Positions 55,840-64,000 of a DNA stretch of 64,000 nt are shown here, one piece after another. Origin of the DNA: Ectocarpus siliculosus. Taxonomy: Eukaryota > Sar > Phaeophyceae > Ectocarpales > Ectocarpaceae. The DNA is taken from assembly GCA_000310025.1 (NCBI GenBank), contig FN648905.1:301404-365403 (forward strand), read 5' to 3'. The notes beneath the pieces are model-generated. The model ran no database searches and had not been told where the DNA came from. It saw only the letters and a program-made list of their open reading frames with translations. A program made the position numbers and the translations under genes. Every line of letters begins with the position of its first letter. Position 1 is the first letter of the stretch.

Positions 55840-56945
55840 TCTTATTGAGTCGGATTCTTCCAGAATCCAGTTTGGAGGAATCGGGTTACATCCTTTGTTT
55901 GTTGGATCTAGTCAGATTCTTCAGGCAGAATCTGACACGACCTCAACACGGATTCCTGTTTAATTTTTTTTAAATTAGTGGCACCGCACACGCACACGCG
56001 AACACGCAAGCACACATCGACTATCGCCAAGTTCGACCTGAGGTCTGAACGTATCGCTACCACCAAGGGCTGTAAGCAATCCTTGGCCGACGGTGCTGCT
56101 GTTGTTGTGCCCACTAGCTGGTGATGTTTGATTGCGAAGCGAGCGTGAAAAAAACATTTCGCACCACACGCATCACGCACAAGAAGTCAAACCGCCTCTG
56201 TGAAGCAAAAAAGGCAGCCCACTGATGGAGACAGGAGGACACCGCATACGAGTTCTCCGTTGTTAGGGCACGGATCGACGTCAGCAGGATGTCACCTATA
56301 TTTCCTATCTTTCCTCGGGGCCGCGTCGCTTAGCAGTTTGTTCACTCAATCGACAGAGAGAAGCGTCGCGGGTGGTCATGTTGGTCTTCGAAAATATTTT
56401 CCCCGCTTGCTTGTGTATGTGACTTGAAAATAGAGATGTGTTGACCGTGTCAGAACCAATTTCAACGGACAGCTTGTGTACACGCACATGCTTTTCTCTG
56501 TCGATTGAGTGAACAAACTGCTAAGCGACGCTGCCCGGAGGAAAGATAAGGAATATAGGTGACATCTTGCCTACGTCAATCCATGCTCTAACGAGGGAGA
56601 ACTCGCATGCGGTGGCATCTTGTCTCTATCCGAGGGCTGCCTTTTTTGCTTGACAGAGGCGGTTTGACTTCTTCTGTGTGATGCGTGTGGTGCGAAATGT
56701 GTTTTTCACGTTCGCCTCGCAATCAAACATCACCAGCTAGTGGGCACAACAGCGGCACCGTCAGCCAAGGATTGCTCGGAGCCCTTGGCGGTAGCGATAC
56801 GTTCAGAACTGAGGTCGAACTCTGTGATTGTATCGACTAAAGTGCCCTCGCTGTAGGGAAGGCCAGATTTTTTCCCGAGTCAGATTCCACCCGAGGTGGA
56901 TTTTGCTCTTTTTTGGTTTGAGAATCTGAATATATTAGGAACGGC
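55840..56945. mobile_element. Inverted-repeat element (MITE-like), ~1.1 kb
   Basis: Arms at about 56010-56370 and 56490-56830 are reverse complements around a ~120-bp loop. TCGATTGAGTGAACAAACTG mirrors CAGTTTGTTCACTCAATCGA, and GTCAAACCGCCTCTGTGAAG is mirrored with small changes. AGTCAGATTC/GAATCTGA-type sequences lie at both outer ends. No coding capacity was recognised. Confidence 0.75.
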
Positions 56946-58203
56946 CTAAGGTCAAACACAATTATACGACAAGCTTGGCCACATATTTTGGCAGCAGGTC
57001 GTACATTTCGCGGTTCCCGATAGAACGAACCTTGGGTTGCTGGCGTTTAATATTTGGACAACCTGGGTTTATATTATGTAGGCTCCCTTACATCAATAAC
57101 AATTCTATAACAAGCTTGGCCCCGATTTCGGGCAGCAGTTCGTACAGATCGGTGATCATGGTTCCCGATACAACAACCTTGGGTGTGTGGCATTGATGTC
57201 GGGTTATGGTTGGAGCTAAAACTTGCCGAAATCCGCGTTGGAAAGCGTCTGCTCCGGGTGGTAGGCAAATGCTCTTCGAAAATCATGTCTACAACCCCGG
57301 CTTTCTGCTACCCCGCTTTCAGCAGCAGCTCGTACACTCCTTTTGCCTATCATTGCTTGCCGTGAAACACTTGGTTCGGTTGCACAAATGTAGGGCTCTC
57401 GTTCAAGCCTTGCTGTGTTTCGATCCGGGTTGAACTCGAGAAAAAATTAAAAACAAACTTTAGTGTATAAATAATAAAAGCAGGATACCTTCAACAATGA
57501 ACTAAACAGGTTCTGGCTATCGGCTCCCACCAAAACTAGAAAGTCGCCCTCTAAAATACAGATGCGTGCCTCACGCTCAAACCACGAGAGTTTTAGCAAG
57601 GTCTCGGATGGTTGAAGTGGTCCAAAAGAGAACCAACATACCAACTCGCCTGCCTTTGCAGCTAATCAAAACTGTATATGCTGTATGTGGAGGTTTGGGA
57701 AGAACGGCTTGCCTACATGGATGAACTATCGCCAATTGACCATAACTCTCGGCTTATCCTGGTCTACGACCCAAAGAAACATGTACCATGGTTTCTTCAT
57801 GAGATTGGTTTTGCCTAGCAACGAACGAGCGAAGATGCCGCTTCAGCGAGCGTCGCTTGTGGGCATGTGCACTTCCAGAAGTGTAGTTGGGTTTTATGTT
57901 TCGGACATTTCAATCGCAATGTGAAGAAGCGTTCTTTCAACTATAGTTCAGCGGGCGTCGCTTGTTCGTATGTGCGCTTCCAGTAATGTTTGATAGGGTA
58001 GTCAAGATCTGTTACGCTTGCCCGTTCAGGGTCGATGTTTTCGGCGTTTCTAATGGCAATGTGAGGGAGTTCCAACTTGTAGGTATTCGTATGATTGTTG
58101 TGCCACCCAAGTGTTTTGATTATTTGTTGTCAGATGGACACGCTGTCTACCTCCCATTCCCTAACCAACCATGTTTCCGTGCATGTCTCCGCTGTCGCAT
58201 CAG

Positions 58204-58971
58204 GTGGGCGAGAATATCTCAAGTATCACACGGCCCTATGCGTTTATAGACCTCAGGATCAAGCAGGGTCCAAACTCGCTGGAAACAATTACCGAGGATG
58301 CCCCCGTTACGATTGGCGAACTCTTGGGCGACATCGGAGGGTTTTGGGGTGAGTGTACTAAATAATCCCCCCAGACGAAGTGTGCATATAAACATGTGCC
58401 TAGGGTTAGACCCTGCTGCGCCGCGACTACCGCACTGCCAAAAAATGTCCATGTTAGTATGTTATCGCGAGCCCCAGTCAGAAATTGAATACGTCAACCA
58501 TGGCCGAGGCATAGAGACACTTTGATTCCGTTAGGGCACAAGCTCTCGGTTATTGCTTAGAAGAAGATTACGGAGTATTATCATCCGAACGCATCGTGAC
58601 TATAGTAACCGTGTCACCCGAACACCCGTTTTTGTTTTCGCTGCCGCTTTTGCCCGCGCCCCCCTTTTGCACTAGATATTTTGCTGTTACTGTGGCCAGT
58701 TTTCTTCGTTGTTGTCTCGCAGGAAGAGCCTACCTTGAAGCCTCGTAACTTCAGGAAGTCGTTGCAGAGGGGTACAGGGCGTGTGACGAAGTGCAACTGT
58801 TGCACTAGGTCGGGCACTGAGCAAGTGGAGATGACAGCCAGGGGGGATTTTGGAACACCAACTGCAATTAGGAACAATCGTACCTCCGTGGACGTATCGG
58901 GTTGTTTTTCCGGCCGCCCCCGTGAACAAGATAGACCGCGACGAACTTCTTCGTATTCCTCCGCAGTCTGA
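58204..58971 (+). CDS. Terminal exons of a single-pass membrane protein
   Basis: Exon 58204-58348 (acceptor CGCATCAG, donor GTGAGT, phase 1) encodes VGENISSITRPYAFIDLRIK and ends IGELLGDIGGFW. It joins in phase to 58676-58971 (acceptor CACTAG), which begins with the hydrophobic segment DILLLLWPVFFVVVSQEE. About 80 hydrophilic residues follow: a basic stretch (KPRNFRKSLQRGTGR), a CNCC cluster, and a Ser/Arg-rich end before TGA. LGDIGGFW next to a membrane segment recalls the juxtamembrane LxDIGG motif of some channel and receptor families, which is suggestive only. This is probably the cytoplasmic end of a receptor-like protein, possibly the gene starting upstream at 51996. Confidence 0.55.
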
Positions 58972-59981
58972 GAATCTGGTATCCCTAGTTCACCCGACCA
59001 CCACCTTCCTGCGGATACGGCATCCGCTCCCCCTCCCCCCCCCCAAAGTATCGCTCCCTTCGCTCAATTGGCGAAACCTGAATTGGAGACTCTTCTGGGG
59101 AAAGAATTTTCTACTTCCCTCAAGATGGCCAGCCTTTCGGCATCCTCTTCGAGAATTCAAGAGTTTTGAGCATCCCTCCAACGTCGGGGTCATTCTTTTT
59201 GTACAAGTCTGGTTTCGTTACGGAGATTCTATGGCCGTTTGTCAAGAGGCGCATCTGTTGTGTTTGTGGTACTTGGTGAAGATGCTGGTTTGGGGCGATC
59301 TCTAGGGGGTACAAAGTTGGGGTAGCGGTATGTTCATCTCCTCTGTCGCGTTGGGGGGCCCTTTCTCACTGCGACAGAATCACTGCTACTCTAATAGTAC
59401 ATGAGTCAAATTCAATATAACCAGAGGCGCCTCCGGCAGGTCAGAAGTACGTTAACCGAGATCCCGCCGCAGCACACGAAAACGATATCGTGTAGGGCTA
59501 CAGGCCGCTGGTAGGAAAATACGGGGGGCAGAGGGTATTTCCGACTGCGAGGGCATCTCGAGCGCGGACGTGTGTATTGTGTTTTATGTGTATGACTTTC
59601 TGGGTGTGAATAGGCGTTTCGGTGTCCTTCTACCAGTATTGTCGGATTTCTTGCGTACTCTTTCCAGGGATTGATTCGTTCGCTTTGGACAGTCGTGATG
59701 ATACCTTGTACGTTTTTCAAATGAAGTATACAGGCGCAGAGCCTATCGAGCAAGGATCTATATAGTACAGAGTTTCTGGGACGCAGCTGTTGCATCCGAG
59801 GATGTGTCAGTCAAGAAATGTGTTCTAGTTTTCGTGGTCCCAGAGGGCACCGCATTTGAGAAGTCAAAGACGTTGAGCAAGTGTTGGCTGCCAGGAGCAA
59901 GTACTGATTTTCTGTCCGCGTGTGGTGTATGCATTATCGCAATCCGATGTTTGCCGTTGTAGTCGTTCAGAACATTTCAAG
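58972..59981. other. Intergenic, no gene recognised
   Basis: Short frames only. A C run at 59032-59044 and a degenerate Leu/Pro-rich frame (58850-59305) overlap the preceding gene's last exon in another frame. No domain seen. Confidence 0.4.
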
Positions 59982-60223
59982 ATGTATGGTGTTGTTTCGG
60001 CAGTAACGCAGCACGGCGGTATTGTTTCGGCGGTACTTGTAGGCGGGTTGCTGTTTGTGGCGGCAGCGACTTGGGGCGGTAGAGCTCACAACGATGACAC
60101 GTTGGTGATCAAAAGCGGTTATTATCCGTTTTTCGGCGATGATGTTTGCGGCACTACTACTCTCCCCGGCCTTGACAAAGATATTGAATTCAGCAAAGAA
60201 CGGACGCAATATCGCTGGCTAAC
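59982..60223 (+). CDS. First exon of a secreted or membrane protein
   Basis: From ATG 59982 the exon runs to a strong donor (AAC then GTGAGT) in phase 2, encoding 80 residues. A hydrophobic stretch (IVSAVLVGGLLFVAAATW) at about residues 14-31 fits a signal peptide or anchor. The mature part begins near HNDDTLVIKSGYYPFFGDDV and continues CGTTTLPGLDKDIEFSK. The YYP...C segment resembles the WYP...C motifs of the 52-54 kb gene, suggesting a related paralogue. Downstream exons were not found before the MITEs at 60.7 kb. Confidence 0.5.
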
Positions 60224-60752
60224 GTGAGTCGTTCGGATCGCGACAGGTACAGTCTGAAGCCTTGTGCATCGGAAATATCATTCGACATGGCGGCCTTGGA
60301 GAATCACGGGTGCTTATGAATTACTTTACGAAACGCTCATCAGTTTCTGCTCGGCTGTGGTAAAGATAAAAGCTATCATATGGGCGACGAGTTCCGACGG
60401 CGTGAAACCAATTCCTGCATTTTCATGAGGCCTGACGTATTACTTCACGTTTCTCATCCTCGCAGGTGGAGGCCCGCCCCCCTTTTGCCAAGGTGGTGGT
60501 AAGTTTGTGGGGGGCGGGGGTTTGCCAGAATATGTAGACTTGACTGAGCGCGCACCTTGTAAAGAGGTCGTAGGTACGTCTGGCCTACGGCGTGGTTGGG
60601 AGGGTCGTGTTGAAAACATCTTTGCCGAGATGAGCCTCAGCCACCGCCGTGCGGGGGTTGGCAAGGGTTAGGGTTAGGTCTACTCAGATATTTGGGTATT
60701 GTACTCATCCTTGAGAATATCCTAGAGAAAGTATTTCAAAAATACCCAACTA
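60224..60752. other. Probable intron/intergenic sequence
   Basis: No feature except a short TTAGGG-type run (AGGGTTAGGGTTAGG, about 60664-60678). It follows the donor of the 59982 exon. Confidence 0.4.
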
Positions 60753-61805
60753 AGACCCCGATTTATGGGAACAAAATCTTGTCGATAAATCTTGATCTTG
60801 GCCAAGATCTGCCAGTTTCACGATTTATGGGAGCAAAATCGTCCGATATATCTTGGCCAAGATTTCTCGAGGCCCGAAATCTGCCCTTTCGAACAAATCT
60901 TGACCCAAGATCTGTCGAAACGAGCCTTCCGACAAATCTTGAGGCGGCGTAACAAATCTTGCCTCAGTGTGGCGCGATCACCGAAGGTCAGTCAACCTAA
61001 TCGTCCATAACGCCATGAAATCTGCACGTGGCACACTCGCAAGGGTCTCTAACGCACCCTGGCGTCACTGTGTCGGCGCCACGGGCGCCGACAGCGAACG
61101 AAAACATTCAAGGCGCGCGAAAAAAATGCGTATTTGCCCTGACTCGTTCCACGTGCGTCATCACCAGTCTGTCAAGGGACCGTTCAAAGAGTACTTTATT
61201 TTGAAGTAGAAAAATAGAGCAGGAGGAACGTTTTGCCAACATTGCTCTGTCGTGTGCGACGCGTCTATCTCTTCATCGAATCACCCCACACCCAATCCGT
61301 TTGCACCCGAGCCAAATCCGTGGGAGCAGATGACAGCGCCGGAGGTTTGACCTCGGTACGCCTGCTACATCGTGAGATACGTGCATGGGTGTCATCGGCC
61401 TCGGGTTGATGCACTTTCTTGTCAGTTGGACAGCAATGGAACAGTTTTGTTTCTCCGCTTGACATGAGCTCGTGGGCAACGGATTCAATTTTGCACCCCA
61501 GGTAGGTGCCCATCGCTAGTATGCACCCGCAGTGTTGAGGCAATACAGCTGGGGGAGGGATGCCCCTTCTACAACTGTGTCATGCTCGCTTTTCGCCACA
61601 CATTGGCATTTTCTGTGGACCAAGTGGCCGTTGTGCCTTTTTCAACTTCAAGCAGAAGAGAGGAACAACACGCTGCATTTTCAACATTCAAGATATTTCC
61701 CCCATAAATCGCGATACTGCAAATCTTGGCCGAGATATATTGTGAGCAAATCTTGGGTCATAATGCCAAGATATAATTGCAAGATTATGTTTCCATAAAG
61801 AAGGG
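60753..61805. mobile_element. TIR element with AAATCTTG-rich ends (MITE-like)
   Basis: The left end (about 60757-60960: CGATTTATGGGAACAAAATC and repeated AAATCTTG/CCAAGAT) is mirrored by 61690-61800 (CCCCATAAATCGCG, GCAAATCTTGG, AGATTATGTTTCCATAAAG). TIRs are imperfect, roughly 100-200 bases, around a ~700-bp interior with no recognised gene. Confidence 0.6.
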
Positions 61806-61878
61806 TCTAATACTAAATAAAGCCTTTAAGTAAGTATTCCAACAGTACTCCTCCGCACTCGGATTGTTGAGAAAGTTT

Positions 61879-62638
61879 GAAGGGTGTGTTTAGTAAACTA
61901 TTACTAAACGACGCACTCAGAGTATTTTGAGTAAGTATACTCAAACTCGGTTGGTGAGTACCGCTGAGTAGTTTTGAATTACATACTAAAACGCTTTAGT
62001 ACGGATGAGTATTTTCAAAATACTTACCAAAGGCTTTTAGCAAAAGTTGAGTATTTTTGAAATACTTACTCAAGGATTTACTCAAGGTTGGAGGAAATAT
62101 ACTCGAGTAGCTGAGTACGCATGAGTAATTTTGAACTTACGAAAAGCTTGATACGAATAATTATTTTCGAAATACTTATTCAAAGGCTTAAGTAAAAATT
62201 GAGTATTTTTGAAATACCTACTCAAACGGTTGAGTTCACGCGAGTATTTTTGAAACACTTACTCAAGGGCAACACTCAGGTTGAATATTTACTGAAAAAT
62301 ACTTGAGTATGAGTATACTTTACTTAACACACCCTTGGAAAGTTTTTCAAAAGTATTCATCGATACTGAGGAGGTTGAGAAAGTATTTCAAAACAACTCA
62401 TGCGTACGCAGCTACTCGAGTATATTTACTCAACCTTGAGTCATCCTTGAGTAAGCATTTCAAAAATACTCAACTTCGACTGAAGACTTTGAGTGATTAT
62501 TTCGAAAATACTCATCCGTACTCAAGCGTTTTAAGTGCTTCAAAATTACTCGGCCGACTCACCAACCGAGTTTGAGCATACTTCCTCAAAATACCCTGAG
62601 TACGGCGTTTAGAATTACTTTACTAAACACACCTTTGG
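61879..62638. mobile_element. AT-rich palindromic MITE cluster with GTGTGTTTAGTAAA termini
   Basis: GGGTGTGTTTAGTAAA at 61881 is mirrored by TTTACTTAACACACCC near 62318-62333 and again by TTTACTAAACACACC near 62620-62635. The interior consists of TACTCAA/TTGAGTA and AAATACTT motifs arranged as inverted repeats. It is best read as one ~450-bp MITE joined to an inverted partial copy. No coding sequence. Confidence 0.75.
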
Positions 62639-64000
62639 TATTCTCCGTGCAGGATTATGAGGAGGGATGGTATTTTCCATACAGCATTGTGAGGAGGGGT
62701 GATGTTGTCCGTGGAGTGCGAAGTTCTCTCTCTGTTGTTGTTTATATTTATATAATGCCCTCCCAAAATCAGGAAAATAAACAAAATACCCAAAATAACA
62801 ACAAAAAACACAATTATGTTTGATGCTGCCTCCAACCCACCCTTTATTTTAGTGTATATTTAATTGTTTTAGAGCGCATGCAGACATACATTCCTATGGG
62901 AAAGCGACGTTAGAAGATGGATCGGCATTGCAGGCGATTAAAGCATTCAGAACCCACACAGCAAGGAATTGTCTACTACACGCAACCTGTCTCCCGCCGG
63001 GTCTGTGTCTCTGGCTGACTTCCACTACAAACCATCTCTTCAGTGGGGGAGGGAAATGCAACCCATGTGCAGTACATTTGGTCGCACCAGGGGTGCGGCG
63101 TACCACCACAGTTAGTTTTGATTAAACAGTAAAACTGCACTGGTGAGTTGCGGAGCATTTCATTTGTGCAGGAGGAGTGTCAGCTTGGGCAGGCCCGGGG
63201 AAGAGAAATACCGACCGAGAGCTTACCTCTCCCGTCCTACACGCATTCCTCACACACACACTAAGACGTTTCCTCGTTAAGATGTGATGGACGCACCGCG
63301 CAATAGGGACCGCGGTTGTCAGGGTAGTGCTCTGAGTGGAAACACAAACCCAGGCAGAGAACATTCCGAGTCGGTGATGGTTGTATAGGGCGCGGCACAA
63401 GGGTGCCGGCAAAAATATTTTCTGACACCTGTGCCTCCAGAGGCGCTGAGGGGGGGGGGGGGGGGGGGTGTACTCATAGTCGTGCATGCCGTAGTCGTTT
63501 GACCATTGACCTCGCATCCCTACAAAGCCGGGACGGAGCACGCCGGGTTCTCACCGGACCAGGCTCTCACATCACCAAGCGCGAAGCGCCGTGAGGTATT
63601 TGGCGAGTCGCATGAAGGGTGAGCTGCATCCTGCTAAGGGTGTTCGGCATCTTGTGCTTACTGTGTTGCGTACGGATGACAGCTACGTATGACTTAATTT
63701 ATTTTCTGGTGCTTTCACTTCCAGAGACAGTTGTAAGCACTGTGTAACTGCCTCGAGGAAGCTTGACCATTTTAACACAACGCGGTGCGATCATCCCCCG
63801 TTGCGCGGAGTGAGGTTTCTCGACCCCGCACAACATGATCTACTCGACCACCATTATGGTTACCGCCAAAAAAAAAACGAGGTAAAAAAAAAAACGGTAA
63901 CCTGGTTGCCGAGTTCACGAAGTGAATTGGCTTGTTTTACAACGTCGTTGCCAAGCGACGAAAACCCAATCCCGATGGCAAACACCGAGGGGGGGGCTTG
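62639..64000. other. Intergenic, no gene recognised
   Basis: Short frames without domains. It contains a run of 19 G (63450-63468) and A runs at 63870-63894. Nothing else could be supported. Confidence 0.4.
63450..63468. repeat. G homopolymer
   Basis: Nineteen consecutive G. Length may be affected by sequencing error. Confidence 0.9.

Larger units (their letters stand above)
54288..58203. other. Probable intronic/intergenic region with MITE and local duplications
   Basis: Contains a TTG microsatellite, an inverted-repeat element (55840-56945) and three diverged ~150-180-bp direct repeats at 56955-57370 sharing CAAGCTTGGCC and CAGCAG-TCGTACA. A diverged duplication at 57842-58070 shares CAGCG-GCGTCGCTTGT. 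Exon-like frames near 54660-55000 and 57660-57840 cannot be joined in phase with confidence. Confidence 0.4.

Overview
The window is nuclear DNA from a eukaryote. It has phase-consistent GT-AG spliced exons, a Ty3/gypsy LTR retrotransposon, hairpin-type MITEs, minisatellites, microsatellites and short CCCTAA/TTAGGG runs, with no bacterial operon structure. Long introns, small exons of about 80-250 bases, a spliced Tc1/mariner-like transposase and receptor-like extracellular genes fit a brown-alga-like stramenopile. That assignment is inference only; no ribosomal or organellar marker is present.

Layout. 0.5-4 kb: a three-exon Tc1/mariner-like DDE transposase gene (minus strand) whose third acidic position reads Lys. 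4.1-14.9 kb: a complete, apparently young Ty3/gypsy element (minus strand) with two 298-bp LTRs that look identical, a 4-bp target duplication (GCAG), a tRNA primer site, gag, and a very long pol frame joined to gag in the same frame through one TGA. Its pol carries a NADAR (YbiA-like) domain between gag and the protease, and ends with a chromodomain plus a Tudor-like module. 15-21.5 kb: a hypothetical gene with a decayed partner, a 3.5-kb satellite made of a ~240-bp unit alternating with variable octamer arrays, and a cysteine-rich CXC-type frame interrupted by one TAG.

22-45 kb: repeat-dominated. A ~1-kb foldback element lies at 23.6-24.5 kb. A very large inverted repeat follows, with arms of about 4.0 and 3.7 kb around a 9-kb spacer, and a third partial arm copy lies outside it at 44-45 kb. 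The arms contain paired GC-rich ~205-bp modules, subterminal hairpins and a telomere-like insert. No transposase was recognised inside.

45-64 kb: more gene-like but fragmented. There is a frameshifted OTU-protease-like frame, a 42-bp in-frame tandem repeat, a multi-exon secreted/membrane protein gene (five exons at 52.0-54.3 kb with consistent phases; two terminal exons at 58.2-59.0 kb encoding a membrane segment and tail), a first exon with a signal sequence at 60 kb, and several MITEs.

The most notable item is the NADAR domain inside a retrotransposon polyprotein. NADAR proteins act on ADP-ribose-type substrates, including removal of ADP-ribose from guanine bases, so the element may carry its own enzyme against nucleotide or nucleic-acid ADP-ribosylation. 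This is an inference from domain content; expression and activity are not visible from sequence.
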